Shown here piece after piece: positions 19,046-30,053 of a DNA stretch of 64,000 nt (position 1 is its first letter; the number at the start of each line of letters is the position of its first letter). The stretch covers positions 2,210,525 to 2,274,524 of the forward strand of contig NZ_JBBLYU010000001.1 in assembly GCF_037911135.1 (NCBI RefSeq). Direction: 5' to 3'. The stretch is from Phaeobacter sp. A36a-5a. Its GTDB lineage: Bacteria; Pseudomonadota; Alphaproteobacteria; Rhodobacterales; Rhodobacteraceae. Position numbers and translations under genes: made by a program. The notes below the pieces were generated by a model. The model ran no database searches, was not told the DNA's origin, and saw only the letters and a program-made list of their open reading frames with translations.

Positions 19046-19270
19046 ATGAACGCACCAACCGATATCTCCATGAAAACCGATGATGTTTTACAGGTGGAGC
19101 TGGAGGTCTTTCGCAGGCAACACCGCGATCTGGACGAAGCAATCGTGGCCCTGCAGGAGCGCGGGACCAGCGATCAGCTGACCATTCAGCGATTGAAGAA
19201 GCAGAAGCTGATCCTGAAAGACAAGATTGCCTTGATCGAAGACCGGCTGACACCGGATATCATCGCCTGA
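19046..19270 (+). CDS. DUF465 (YdcH) family protein
   Basis: A 74-residue helical hairpin or coiled-coil protein: [19 protein letters not shown], then [22 protein letters not shown], the DUF465/YdcH pattern with a basic KKxKLxLKD block. Function is unknown. An internal ATG (MKTDDVLQ) is an alternative start. It precedes purE on the same strand by about 130 bp. Confidence 0.85.
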   Translation: MNAPTDISMKTDDVLQVELEVFRRQHRDLDEAIVALQERGTSDQLTIQRLKKQKLILKDKIALIEDRLTPDIIA

Positions 19271-19397
19271 TCCCCCATCCAGCCAACGCGCCCGACAGCT
19301 CCAATGCCGCATTGCGCGATGCACAGGGTTCTCTATAGTGCGCGCTTCCTCCAACCCAGCGGGTTCGCAGGCCCGCGGCATGACAGGATCCGAGCCT

Positions 19398-19898
19398 ATG
19401 CCAGAGCATACCGCCGACATCAAAGTGGGCATCATCATGGGCAGTCAGTCCGACTGGCCAACCATGAAAGAAGCCGCCACCCTCCTCGACGAACTGGGCG
19501 TGCCTTATGAGGCCAAGATCGTCTCGGCCCATCGCACCCCGGACCGGCTGTGGAGCTATGGCAAATCTGCCGCCGAACGTGGTCTGCAGGTGATCATCGC
19601 AGGCGCCGGCGGGGCCGCCCACCTCCCCGGTATGGTCGCGTCGAAAACCCGCGTTCCGGTGGTTGGTGTGCCGGTTCAGACCCGCGCCCTCTCCGGTGTT
19701 GATTCGCTTTATTCCATCGTGCAGATGCCCAAGGGCTTCCCGGTTGCGACCATGGCCATCGGCGCCGCCGGTGCAGCAAATGCCGGATTGATGGCCGCCG
19801 GAATTCTGGCCTTGCAGGATCCCGAACTTGCCCGGCGTCTCGACGACTGGCGCGCGGCTCTTTCCGCTTCGATCCCAGAGGAACCGGTTGATGACTGA
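19398..19898 (+). CDS. purE: N5-carboxyaminoimidazole ribonucleotide mutase
   Basis: Converts N5-CAIR to CAIR in purine synthesis. 166 residues with the family motifs GSQSDWPTM near the start, [10 protein letters not shown] at about 43-52 and [16 protein letters not shown] 19398 is used; ATG 19380 is in frame and also possible. Its stop overlaps the purK start by 8 bp, so the two steps are coupled. Confidence 0.95.
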   Translation: MPEHTADIKVGIIMGSQSDWPTMKEAATLLDELGVPYEAKIVSAHRTPDRLWSYGKSAAERGLQVIIAGAGGAAHLPGMVASKTRVPVVGVPVQTRALSGVDSLYSIVQMPKGFPVATMAIGAAGAANAGLMAAGILALQDPELARRLDDWRAALSASIPEEPVDD

Positions 19899-20967
19899 TC
19901 GTTTGAACACAGGCGCCACCATCGGCATTCTCGGTGGTGGCCAGCTGGGCCGCATGTTGTCGGTCGCCGCCTCCCGTCTCGGCTTTCGCACGCATATCTT
20001 CGAGCCGAGTGCAAATCCCCCGGCCGCAGATGTCGCCCATAAGGTGACAACCGCGAGCTATGAGGACGCGGACGCGCTGGCAGGCTTTGCCGCCTCTGTT
20101 GATGTGATCACCTATGAGTTCGAGAACATCCCGACGTCGGCGCTGGACCTGCTGGAACAGCACAAACCCATCCGCCCCGGCCGTGAGGCCCTGCGGATCA
20201 GCCAGGACCGGTTGACCGAAAAGACCTTTCTGCAGGATCTCGGCCTGAGCACCGCAGCTTTCGCCGATATTGCCGATCAGGCCAGCCTCGACGCGGCGCT
20301 GGCAACAATCGGCACCCCTTCGATCCTGAAAACCCGCCGCTTCGGTTATGACGGCAAGGGGCAGGCCCGGATCAAGGCGCCTGATGACGCAGCCACCGCG
20401 CTGAGCGAGATGGGAGGCGCCCCTTCGATCCTGGAAGGGTTTGTCACCTTCAGCCATGAGATTTCAGTGATCGCCGCGCGCGGCGTCAGCGGCGAGATCG
20501 CCTGTTTTGATCCCGGTGAGAATGTTCACCGCGACGGCATTCTTCATACAACGACAGTGCCCGCGCGCCTCAGCGCCGGACAGCGTATGGACGCGGTCCT
20601 GATGGCAGGCAAGATCCTGAACGCGCTGGAATATGTGGGCGTCCTCGGGGTCGAACTCTTTGTCACGCCACAGGGGTTGATCGTGAATGAAATCGCTCCC
20701 CGGGTGCATAATTCCGGCCATTGGACGCAGAATGGCTGCGCCGTGGATCAGTTTGAACAACACATCCGCGCAATTGTTGGCTGGAGCCTTGGCGATGGGC
20801 AGCGGCACAGCGATGTGGTGATGGAGAACCTGATCGGTGCCGATGTGGACCGGATCCCTGAGCTGGCTCAGGAAACCCGCTGCGCCATCCATCTCTACGG
20901 CAAGACCGAAGCCAAGCCGGGCCGCAAGATGGGCCATGTGAACCGGGTGCAGCTGCCACAGACCTGA
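19891..20967 (+). CDS. purK: 5-(carboxyamino)imidazole ribonucleotide synthase
   Basis: ATP-grasp enzyme making N5-CAIR from AIR, bicarbonate and ATP; 358 residues. The N-terminal GGGQLGRML is at about 16-24, TYEFENIP near 78, the ATP-grasp [12 protein letters not shown] in the middle and [14 protein letters not shown] in the metal-binding part. ATG 19891 (MTDRLNTG) is chosen over the longer frame because it starts the Rossmann-like strand and overlaps the purE stop. Confidence 0.95.
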   Translation: MTDRLNTGATIGILGGGQLGRMLSVAASRLGFRTHIFEPSANPPAADVAHKVTTASYEDADALAGFAASVDVITYEFENIPTSALDLLEQHKPIRPGREALRISQDRLTEKTFLQDLGLSTAAFADIADQASLDAALATIGTPSILKTRRFGYDGKGQARIKAPDDAATALSEMGGAPSILEGFVTFSHEISVIAARGVSGEIACFDPGENVHRDGILHTTTVPARLSAGQRMDAVLMAGKILNALEYVGVLGVELFVTPQGLIVNEIAPRVHNSGHWTQNGCAVDQFEQHIRAIVGWSLGDGQRHSDVVMENLIGADVDRIPELAQETRCAIHLYGKTEAKPGRKMGHVNRVQLPQT

Positions 20968-20973
20968 CTAATT

Positions 20974-20986
20974 GGGGCTCTGCCCC
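20974..20986. repeat. GC-rich palindrome, Roseobacter-type intergenic repeat
   Basis: GGGGCTCTGCCCC just after purK, followed by AAACCCCGGGATATTTTGAG. The combination recalls a repeat seen downstream of many Roseobacter genes (recollection). A partly related stretch (CCAAAAATACTCCCGCCGG) lies at about 25178-25196. It has no T tract. Confidence 0.4.
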
Positions 20987-21117
20987 AAACCCCGGGATAT
21001 TTTGAGCCAGAAGATGGCGGCAGGGCAGTAAAAGCGGCCCCGCCGGTTTTACGCGCCGCAAAGAGGGCCATCCGGCCTGATGCGCGGCGCTCCCCTCCCG
21101 GCGACGCGGCGGATCTG

Positions 21118-22266
21118 TCAGACCAGAAAGCGGCCTGCCACATCGCCGTTCATATAGCTGACCCTGCCGCCCGAGAGCGTGGCTGCAACACCACCCTGGG
21201 CGTCAAGGATCACGAGATCGGCGCGTTGTCCGGGCCTTAGCTCTCCGCGATCCTCCAGCCCGAGGATACGCGCCGGGCCTGCTGAAACCAGCCTCCAGGC
21301 TGAGGCAAAATCCAGAACACCGGTTTTCTCAAGCATCAGAGCCGCCCGGCGCGGACTGGGGTAGTGATAGTCGGAGGCGAGCGCATCGCAGAGCCCCATG
21401 GCGATCAGATCAAGCGCCGAGGCATTGCCCTTGTGTGAGCCTCCGCGCACCACATTGGGTGAGCCGAGGATGACAGGGTCGCCCGCTGATGTCGCGGCCT
21501 CTGCAGCCTCCATTGTTTCGGGAAACTCGGAGATCCGCGCGCCGCGGTGGCGCCAGGTGATGCGGTCATCCGCTGTATGGTCATCATGGCTGCCCAAACA
21601 GACGCCTGCGGCCTGAAGCTTTGCGGCCAGCTGATCCAGCGCCGCGGGCACTTCGGGTCTGCGGGCATGCATCTGCTGCAACATCTGCCAGTGAACCTCC
21701 GGATTACGCCCTGCCTTGAGCGCCTGGCCGGTCAACCGGGGGGGTTTTTTTCCTTGCGCAAGCCGGTCATGAGGTAGGTGATCGTTGAAGACGACATAGG
21801 GGACCTGCCACCCCGCGATCTGTGCCGGCAGATCATCGTAGGCCTCCAGCAGGTGGATTTCAAACCGCAGCTGCGGAATCAGATCGGTAACGACACGGGG
21901 TTTTGCGGATTTGATCCCTTCAAAGACCTGATCTGCAAAGTCGGGACCGCGCAGCCCCCCCTCCCAGGAGTAGAACTGGGCAAGAACACCGGTTGTGATG
22001 CCGTTTGCCGCCAGTTCTGCCTCTGCGGCGATCACCCCTTCGACCATCTGTTTCATGGCACCGCGCCGGGGCGCGAGGTGACGTTCGAACCCATCGCCGT
22101 GACAGTCAACGATCCCCGGAAGGATCCGATATCCGGTCAGGTCAATCTGCCGCCCCGCCCGCTCGGCCTGGATCCGACCTGCTGCCAGCGCCAGCACACC
22201 AGCGCGCTCCATCCCGTCCGGGCGCAGTACATCTGCACCGGTCAATGTCAGTTCAAGCGTGCTCAT
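21118..22266 (-). CDS. phnM: alpha-D-ribose 1-methylphosphonate 5-triphosphate diphosphatase
   Basis: Amidohydrolase of the carbon-phosphorus lyase pathway; it removes pyrophosphate from the ribosylated phosphonate triphosphate. 382 residues. The metal-binding [13 protein letters not shown] is at about 55-67, GSHDDHT in the centre, and [14 protein letters not shown] and ASDYHYPSP near the end, all PhnM features. ATG 22266 overlaps the stop of the upstream hydrolase gene (ATGA). No other phn gene is in the window, so the rest of the pathway must lie elsewhere if present. Confidence 0.9.
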   Translation of the reverse strand: MSTLELTLTGADVLRPDGMERAGVLALAAGRIQAERAGRQIDLTGYRILPGIVDCHGDGFERHLAPRRGAMKQMVEGVIAAEAELAANGITTGVLAQFYSWEGGLRGPDFADQVFEGIKSAKPRVVTDLIPQLRFEIHLLEAYDDLPAQIAGWQVPYVVFNDHLPHDRLAQGKKPPRLTGQALKAGRNPEVHWQMLQQMHARRPEVPAALDQLAAKLQAAGVCLGSHDDHTADDRITWRHRGARISEFPETMEAAEAATSAGDPVILGSPNVVRGGSHKGNASALDLIAMGLCDALASDYHYPSPRRAALMLEKTGVLDFASAWRLVSAGPARILGLEDRGELRPGQRADLVILDAQGGVAATLSGGRVSYMNGDVAGRFLV

Positions 22267-23096
22267 GGCCGGGCCTCCCCTTGCAGCTGATCCCCATCGG
22301 CGCTGCACCGACCACCGGCACAGGCCTCCTCTATCTCACCCGTGATGGACTCAAACCATGTCAGATCGGGGTCAAAGCGCCCCCTGTCGAGGAAATGCAA
22401 CGCCTGCGCAATGACCTGCGGATTATTCATCATGAAAGTATGGGTCACGGGCAACACGATGTGATCCGCCATGCCCTCCAGATATGTGCTCTGCACCGAC
22501 ACCTTGCCGTCATCCGGCCCCGGAATGATGGCCGAAAACACCGGGTTGAGCGAGAAGCGCCCGGCGATGACCCCAACCGGGAAACTGGCAGCAGGCAGCT
22601 GGTTGGGCAGGCTGTCCTCGCCGGTTCCCAGCTGCAGCCCCGCAGGCCCGTTCAACAGGCCAAAGACCTCCCAGTCGCCCAGTTCGTCCACCAATTCGCT
22701 GCCGTGGTTGGGAGGAGCCAGCATAACCACCCGCCCCAGCGCCTCTGGCCGGTTTTCCCGCAACCAGTGGCGCAGCAGGATGCCGCCCATCGAATGGGTG
22801 ATAAAGTGGATCTGCTCGCCTTGCGATATCTGCTCCGCACATTGCCCGACCGCATCCGGCAGCGTCTCCGCGGCAAGCACCGCCACCGGTTTGTCGGTTG
22901 ACGGGTACCCGGGTGTCACGACCTTGACGCCGCGCGCCTCCAGCACCTGCCCCATAACCGCCAGCGAGATTTCGCTGCGCGCCAGACCGTGCAGCAGGAT
23001 CGCGCAATCTGCACGGGCCAATCCCGGAGCAAGACACAGGATCGCGGCGACACATGCCGAAATACTGGCTAAGAAGGTGGTGGAATGTCGGGTCAT
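22263..23096 (-). CDS. exported alpha/beta hydrolase (lipase-like)
   Basis: A 277-residue hydrolase with an N-terminal signal peptide ([22 protein letters not shown]). The oxyanion-region [10 protein letters not shown] precedes the nucleophile elbow THSMGG (Ser) and a C-terminal THTFMMNNP supplies the probable His. ATG 23096 is used because it begins the signal sequence. It likely acts in the periplasm on esters or lipids; the substrate is unknown. It overlaps phnM by 4 bp, so the two share a transcript, although a functional link is not evident. Confidence 0.85.
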   Translation of the reverse strand: MTRHSTTFLASISACVAAILCLAPGLARADCAILLHGLARSEISLAVMGQVLEARGVKVVTPGYPSTDKPVAVLAAETLPDAVGQCAEQISQGEQIHFITHSMGGILLRHWLRENRPEALGRVVMLAPPNHGSELVDELGDWEVFGLLNGPAGLQLGTGEDSLPNQLPAASFPVGVIAGRFSLNPVFSAIIPGPDDGKVSVQSTYLEGMADHIVLPVTHTFMMNNPQVIAQALHFLDRGRFDPDLTWFESITGEIEEACAGGRCSADGDQLQGEARP

Positions 23097-23194
23097 TGTG
23101 CTCGCGGTCTCAAGGGGTCGTGACACCGCAGATAGGGGCATTTCACCTCAACGGAAAGAGCAGACCGCGATTCCCGGAGCCGTGACGCGGCGCC

Positions 23195-24097
23195 TTAGCC
23201 CTCTTTGCCCGCCGGGATGCCCGCCGCCCGCCTGCGCCCCGGCCCAGACAGGACGACGATTGCAATACCGGCCAGAACAGCGATCGCGCCAATGGTCAGC
23301 TGCAGGCCAATCACCTCTCCCAGCACAACCGCACCGGCGAGGATCGCGATCACCGGCACCGACAGCTGAACCGTGGCAGCCACGGCGGGCGCAAGCTGTG
23401 GCAAGACGTGATACCAGAGCGCATAGCCAAGGCCCGAGGTTACTGCGCCGGACACAATGGCCAGCACCACGCCCCATGGAGAGATGACGATGTCCGCGCC
23501 GAAGATCAGCACCGCGGGCACCATGATCACGCTCGCCGCCGCGAAATTCACAGCCGTTGCCGCCAGTGGTGCCTTTGCGCCCCGTCCGAGCAGACTGTAG
23601 CCCGCCCATCCAAGACCGCCCAGCGCCATCAGGCATGAGGCCCCCAGCGGCGCCGCTGGCACACCGTCGGTCGGCCAGACCACCGCAGCAAGCCCGACCA
23701 GAGCAATTGCCGCGCCAGCGACCTGCCCCGGCGCGACCGGACTGCCCCGCAGCGCCCCCCACAGGAACATCGACACCTGCACCACGCCGAACAGGATCAG
23801 CGCGCCAAGCCCTGCATCCAGGTCCTCATAGGCGATGGAGAACCCGACGATATAGGTCGTAAGCGCCGCCGCCCCCCAGAAGGTCTGGCGTCGATCACGT
23901 CTCAGCGACAGCCCGCTGAGGGCACAGAGCCCAACCAGCGTGACCGCCCCGGACAGCACGCGCAAAAGGCCAAAGCTTGTAGCCTCCATATGCCCGCCTC
24001 CGATCGCCAGTCGGCTGAGGATGGAATTGGCGGCAAAGGCCACCATGGTGAGGAAGACAAGAAGAAACAGGCGCATGAACTGGCTGCTATCGCGCAA
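23195..24097 (-). CDS. EamA/DMT-superfamily transporter
   Basis: A 300-residue inner-membrane protein with about ten hydrophobic segments arranged as two EamA halves (for example MRLFLLVFLTMVAFAANSILSR at the N-terminus and AILAGAVVLGEVIGLQLTIGA in the second half, with the typical GE motif). Members export metabolites or amino acids; the substrate cannot be predicted. ATG 24076 is an alternative start. It is not clearly in an operon. Confidence 0.88.
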   Translation of the reverse strand: MRDSSQFMRLFLLVFLTMVAFAANSILSRLAIGGGHMEATSFGLLRVLSGAVTLVGLCALSGLSLRRDRRQTFWGAAALTTYIVGFSIAYEDLDAGLGALILFGVVQVSMFLWGALRGSPVAPGQVAGAAIALVGLAAVVWPTDGVPAAPLGASCLMALGGLGWAGYSLLGRGAKAPLAATAVNFAAASVIMVPAVLIFGADIVISPWGVVLAIVSGAVTSGLGYALWYHVLPQLAPAVAATVQLSVPVIAILAGAVVLGEVIGLQLTIGAIAVLAGIAIVVLSGPGRRRAAGIPAGKEG

Positions 24098-24168
24098 ACC
24101 AACTTGGGACCAGTGATATTTTCGGGTCAGAGATCTATCTTCGACTGAACATGTGCCCCGAAGCGCCT

Positions 24169-25062
24169 CTAACCCTTAAAGACATTCTCCCGATGCCAGC
24201 GGAGATATGATCTGTGTGGTTTGAATGCGGGGTTCACAGGCTCAATCAATCGCCGGTCCGGCAGCAGCAAACGATCCAGCGTCGCGTCATCCACCGCCTT
24301 CTTCGCAACAAGCACCTCATGGTCGTCACTGATCGACAGAAGACCTCGGTCAAACATCCAATGTACCGTTCCCGACAGGGCCAGCCCATTGCGCACCGTG
24401 TCCGGACCAGATTCCGAAACCGGCACGATATGGGCGGCCTCGACCTCCGGCCGCCCGCCGCCATTGCGCAACTCCAGCCCCGACACCGAACAGCGGCCGC
24501 CATAGGCATGTTTGACCTGTCTTGCAAAACTACTATCCCGGAAGGCCCGCTGGGACAGCAGCGTTTCGCGAGGTCCATTTGGGGTTTCAAAAGCGACCTG
24601 TGCTTCGGCAAAACCAGGTTCCGCGGTGAAATCCCCGGTTCGCGGAATGGCATTCGGCTCTTCGCGCGCAGTCAGGCCGGCATTGATAATGCGCGCAAAA
24701 TCCGCGTCGGAGATCAGCCGCACCGCGCTTGTGTTGCTGCCGCGCGACCGTGGCAGCCCGGTTTCATAGGGTCCCTGCCCCTCTACCCATCGGGGAACAA
24801 AATTCTCAAAGGACAGCTCACTGCCTGTGTCCAGCAGCGCATAGGCCAATGCTGGGTCCTCAGGGTCATCCTGCACCTTCAGGACACGCTGTACAGCATG
24901 GTACCCTTTACCGCCGCCGCGCCGCCCCTCGTAGAAGATGACCCAGTCGCCCACGGTTTGCTCGACCCGGCTCAAATAGAGCTTCTTCGGGAAATGATAC
25001 GCTTTTCCAGGCTGGTCGTCATAACCCGAATGCGAGGACTGAATAAAAACTGCTTTGACCAT
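24169..25062 (-). CDS. HNH endonuclease with PUA/SRA-like N-terminal region
   Basis: A 297-residue protein. The C-terminal third carries an HNH nuclease core: Cys in GGRCSVSG, the AAHIVPVSESGPDTVRNGLAL block with catalytic His and Asn, then HWMFDRGLLSI. The N-terminal half (KAYHFPKKLYLSRVEQTVGDWVIFYE followed by GYHAVQRVLKV) resembles the PUA/EVE/SRA-like base-reading folds found in modification-dependent restriction enzymes; this part is inference. ATG 25062 is chosen as the start of that domain. It is isolated downstream of groEL with no methyltransferase partner, which would suit a type IV-like enzyme. Confidence 0.8.
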   Translation of the reverse strand: MVKAVFIQSSHSGYDDQPGKAYHFPKKLYLSRVEQTVGDWVIFYEGRRGGGKGYHAVQRVLKVQDDPEDPALAYALLDTGSELSFENFVPRWVEGQGPYETGLPRSRGSNTSAVRLISDADFARIINAGLTAREEPNAIPRTGDFTAEPGFAEAQVAFETPNGPRETLLSQRAFRDSSFARQVKHAYGGRCSVSGLELRNGGGRPEVEAAHIVPVSESGPDTVRNGLALSGTVHWMFDRGLLSISDDHEVLVAKKAVDDATLDRLLLPDRRLIEPVNPAFKPHRSYLRWHRENVFKG

Positions 25063-25368
25063 GGCGGAAACTTTAGGTCTTTGTTTCGAAAACGAAAAGA
25101 GAAGAGACAAGAGGCATCATCCCCTCTTTCTGGCCAAATATGCCGACGCTGCGACGCCCCCCCTCATTCACCTTTCCAAAAATACTCCCGCCGGAGGCAG
25201 GCCCGCAAGGCGGGCCTTCTCTCTCCCCGCCGAAACGAAAAGGGGCCGCCCGAAGGCAGCCCCTAATTCTTCCAGTCATCAGCGGTGGGCTTCCGGCGAA
25301 TTGGCCCAGATAACAAACCTGCAGCCAATCGCCTTTTGCCTCATCCCAAATCCCAAGGGGATTTGTGA
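25063..25368. other. intergenic region downstream of groEL
   Basis: About 306 bp. It holds the groEL terminator (25238-25264), a second GC hairpin at about 25200-25216 (GGCCCGC...GCGGGCC) and sequence resembling the Roseobacter intergenic repeat. No coding frame is supported. Confidence 0.5.
25238..25264 (-). terminator. groEL terminator
   Basis: On the minus strand, AGGGGCTGCC-TTCG-GGCGGCCCCT followed by TTTT, with one G-U pair in the stem, about 105 nt past the groEL stop. It closely resembles the rpsD terminator at 61278-61307. Confidence 0.85.
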
Positions 25369-27021
<1,653 letters not shown>

Positions 27022-27093
27022 TTACTCTCCTAGAGAAATTCTGTGGGTTTAAGCGATCAGGGATCAGAGCAGACTTGGGAAAAACCCGGTGTC

Positions 27094-27381
27094 TTACTCG
27101 ATGATGCCCATGATGTCGCTTTCCTTCATCATCAGCAGCTCTTCGCCGTCGACGGTGACCTCGGTGCCGGACCATTTGCCGAACAGGATCTTGTCGCCAG
27201 CCGAAACAGCCATTGCGATCAGCTCGCCGCTGTCCTTGCGTGCGCCTTCGCCGGTTGCGACGACAACGCCTTCGCTCGGCTTTTCCTTGGCGGAATCAGG
27301 GATGATCAGACCACCGGCGGTTTTTTCTTCGCTTTCGGTGCGACGGACCAGCACGCGGTCATGAAGCGGTTTCAATGCCAT
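27094..27381 (-). CDS. groES: 10-kDa co-chaperonin GroES
   Basis: 95-residue lid of the GroEL chamber: [29 protein letters not shown] at the start, with the mobile loop, and the roof region [15 protein letters not shown] at the end. First gene of the operon; its ATG lies about 60 bp downstream of the CIRCE element. Confidence 0.98.
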   Translation of the reverse strand: MALKPLHDRVLVRRTESEEKTAGGLIIPDSAKEKPSEGVVVATGEGARKDSGELIAMAVSAGDKILFGKWSGTEVTVDGEELLMMKESDIMGIIE

Positions 27382-27442
27382 CTTTGTAGCTCCTTAAAGG
27401 CTCAAAGGTTGTTGTCTCGCCCCCCTGCTCCCCGCAGAGGGT

Positions 27443-27471
27443 GTTAGCACTCAATACTGTCGAGTGCTAAC
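27443..27471 (-). promoter_or_regulatory. CIRCE element (HrcA operator)
   Basis: Perfect TTAGCACTC-N9-GAGTGCTAA, extended by G and C at the ends, between the promoter and groES. It predicts HrcA repression of groESL, relieved on heat shock. Confidence 0.97.
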
Positions 27472-27478
27472 GAACGAA

Positions 27479-27507
27479 TAGCTAGGCAGGGCGTGCGGTC
27501 CTGTCAA
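27479..27507 (-). promoter_or_regulatory. housekeeping promoter of groESL
   Basis: On the minus strand, TTGACA (27502-27507), a 17-bp spacer and TAGCTA (27479-27484), immediately upstream of CIRCE, so transcription would begin at or inside the operator. Confidence 0.7.
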
Positions 27508-27550
27508 CAGGTTGGTTGGGAAATTTTATGGCAATATTCTGCCGCGGCCA

Positions 27551-28261
27551 TCACGCAGGGCCCACCTCGACCGCTGTCCCATCGTCGGCCCCCAGCGCTT
27601 CCCAGCTATGCGCCCAATGAACCAGCCCCGCCTGACCGGCCTCGGTCAGTTGATAAATGCCGGTGGCGACCCGCATGAACCAGCCATAGTGATTGCTCGC
27701 CATGATCCGGGTGGCCTGCGGGACGCCCGCTGCCCTGGCCACGGCGGCCCCCTTGCTCGGCCCGTGGTCTGCCAGATGGGCGGCACAGCGCAGGGCGTCC
27801 TGGCGATAGGCGGTCACGATCCCGTGGCGGGTGGCCCCACCGGCATTCGGATCCCCCTGCAGGCGCTGAAATTCGCGCAGCAGCCGCGCCTGTTTCTTGG
27901 CCGATTTTCGCGGCGCATAAGGCCCCGGATCACACTGGACCTCCGTCCGACCATCCGGCAGAACCGTGATCAGCCCCAGCCCCAGACGCCGACACATCGC
28001 CAGATTGTCCTTCAGCAACCGCCGCGCCTGGCGGCCAGCGGGTTTCGGCACAGCGATATAAACGAGGTCGCTCAGCGCAAGCCGCGTGATCGCCTGATGG
28101 AACAGCGACAGTGAAAACCGCAACTTCAGCTCGACAATGACCGGTGGCTCATCGCCCCGGCAGGCAACCACATCAGCGGCCCCCACCTCCCCCTTCACGG
28201 TATACCCCTGCTGTTCCAACAGGGCCTTCACGGGCGGATAAAGCTGATCTTCGCGGGTCAT
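27551..28261 (-). CDS. DUF2161 family PD-(D/E)XK-like protein
   Basis: A 236-residue protein of the DUF2161 family. The N-terminal segment GEVGAADVVAC, followed by VIVELKLRFSLSLFHQAI, fits a restriction-like D...ExK nuclease core (Asp in AADVV, Glu-x-Lys in ELK). The C-terminal part is winged-helix-like (GAAVARAAGVPQATRIMASNHYGWF). It is annotated as a putative phosphodiesterase in relatives; the substrate is unknown. It stands alone and is divergent from ppaC. Confidence 0.85.
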   Translation of the reverse strand: MTREDQLYPPVKALLEQQGYTVKGEVGAADVVACRGDEPPVIVELKLRFSLSLFHQAITRLALSDLVYIAVPKPAGRQARRLLKDNLAMCRRLGLGLITVLPDGRTEVQCDPGPYAPRKSAKKQARLLREFQRLQGDPNAGGATRHGIVTAYRQDALRCAAHLADHGPSKGAAVARAAGVPQATRIMASNHYGWFMRVATGIYQLTEAGQAGLVHWAHSWEALGADDGTAVEVGPA

Positions 28262-28474
28262 GGCGCAATGCTACCCCTAGCCGCAGCAGAGGAAAAGCCA
28301 TTCGCCAAATCAGGGCAATGATCCGCAGCCATTGGCTCCCCTGGCGCGCCTGCGCTGCCCTGGTCTGCACGGACGGCATAGCTGCATTGACGAGACAACG
28401 GGCCGGGGTGACAAGATCGCCGCCCCCACCTATAAGACGCGCAAAATTCCGGCATCTGCATAGGACACACTTCA

Positions 28475-29395
28475 ATGACTACCTTCGTCTTCGGCCATAA
28501 ATCCCCCGATACCGATTCCACCGGCTCCGCCATCATCTGGTCGTGGTATCTGAACCAGATCAAAGGCGTCGAAGCCGCTCCGAAATTGCTGGGCGAGCCC
28601 AACACCGAAGCGGCCTTCATGCTGCAACACTGGGGGCTGGAAAAGCCGGAGATCATCAGCGATGTGGCCGATGATCAGCCTGTCGTCATCGTCGACACCA
28701 ACAACCCGGCTGAACTGCCCGCCAATATCAATGGCGCTGACGTTCGTGCGATCATCGACCATCATAAACTGGTCGGCGGGTTGGAAACCAAAGGCCCCAT
28801 CGACATCCGCATCGAGCCGGTCGCCTGCACCGCGACCATCATGTGGAAAATGATCGGCAGCGATCTGGCGCAGGCACCACGCGAGATCAAAGGCGCGATG
28901 CTGACCTGCATTCTGAGCGACACGCTGGAATTCCGCTCGCCGACCACCACTCAGGAAGACAAAGCCGTGGCCTATAGCCTGGCCGAAGATCTCGGCGTCG
29001 ATATCGCCACCTATGCCGCCGAGATGTTTGCCGCGAAATCCGATGTTTCGGCCTTCTCCGACGCAGAGCTGCTGCGGATGGATTCCAAGGAATACGCGGT
29101 CGAAGGCACCAAATTCCGGGTCTCGGTTCTGGAAACCACCGCTCCCGCCGTTGTGCTGGATCGCAAGGCGTCGCTGATGGAAACCATGACAACCGTCGCT
29201 GCCGAAGATGGCGTTGATCAGGTTCTGCTCTTTGTGGTGGATATCCTGAAGGAAGAAGCCACCCTTCTGGTGCCCAACGACCTGGTGAAAACCCTCGCGG
29301 CCAAGAGCTTTGGCGCCACAGCGGAGGGCGATAGCGTTGTGCTGCCGGGGATCATGAGCCGCAAGAAACAGATCATCCCCAATCTGACAATCTAA
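28475..29395 (+). CDS. ppaC: manganese-dependent inorganic pyrophosphatase
   Basis: Family II (DHH) pyrophosphatase of 306 residues, hydrolysing PPi in the cytosol. Metal ligands are visible in GHKSPDTDS near the N-terminus, IVDTNNPAE and IIDHHKL; the C-terminal DHHA2-like part contains LDRKASLMETM. The family is commonest in Firmicutes and archaea but also occurs in Rhodobacteraceae. Single gene with its own terminator. Confidence 0.95.
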   Translation: MTTFVFGHKSPDTDSTGSAIIWSWYLNQIKGVEAAPKLLGEPNTEAAFMLQHWGLEKPEIISDVADDQPVVIVDTNNPAELPANINGADVRAIIDHHKLVGGLETKGPIDIRIEPVACTATIMWKMIGSDLAQAPREIKGAMLTCILSDTLEFRSPTTTQEDKAVAYSLAEDLGVDIATYAAEMFAAKSDVSAFSDAELLRMDSKEYAVEGTKFRVSVLETTAPAVVLDRKASLMETMTTVAAEDGVDQVLLFVVDILKEEATLLVPNDLVKTLAAKSFGATAEGDSVVLPGIMSRKKQIIPNLTI

Positions 29396-30053
29396 GGCCC
29401 GGCGCCTTCGAGCCTATGAAATGCGAAAGATGCGGGTCTTCTAAGGAGGCCCGCATCTTTTATGATGGACCTGCAGTAGCCGGCGGTCCGATCTTCGGGT
29501 GATACCACCGCGTGTTTCGATCGACCGGCAACCAGGTGCTGGTAGCACGCGCAGAGCGATCGCCACCCTCTTGCGGATCCCCCCGGACCTCTGTTTGCCG
29601 CATCTGCGGTGCGCATTGACCAATTGCTGTGGTTGCCCGTGTCGCGGTCCCCGGATGACACTCCAGCAAATCACGCCTCAGGGCGAAAGTAAGTCACGGA
29701 TACCTAAGTCATCCCAGCCCGCCCCGGTGCAAAAGGGGCCAAAGCGCCGCGACCGGCGTCAGCGCCTCGGCAAAGGAGACAGCACCGCCAGAGGTGACGT
29801 GGATCTATCGACCGGCATTGGCATTTCCGTCATGCAAAGGCATTGGCGCAGGCAATCCCGCCATAAAGTCGCGGGCGCCCGATGCGCTTACAGGCATCGG
29901 CTGACCGAGGCCGGTCGGTTCAGATTGCACCGGGCGAAGTTGACGCCCGATCCCAGGTGACAGGCCGCCACGCGCGGCAGGCGGCAAGCCTGAAACCGGC
30001 GCGTGGTCAGCTGCCTACCGTGCCCCACAGACGACTATCAGGCGCTCAGGCCG
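29396..30053. other. 650-bp region without a convincing gene
   Basis: Lies between ppaC and the chemoreceptor gene. The first 65 bp hold the ppaC terminator. The rest has several short open frames on both strands with arginine/proline-rich, incoherent translations typical of non-coding high-GC DNA. A degraded gene or an unrecognised RNA is possible; no tRNA, tmRNA or RNase P signature was found. Confidence 0.4.
29426..29461 (+). terminator. ppaC terminator
   Basis: AAAGATGCGGG...CCCGCATCTTT, 11-bp perfect arms with a T run, 31 bp past the ppaC stop. Confidence 0.92.

Noticed and set aside
29499..29960. A 153-codon frame between ppaC and the chemoreceptor
   Set aside because: Composition is incoherent, there is no ribosome site, and it is unlike any family I recognise.
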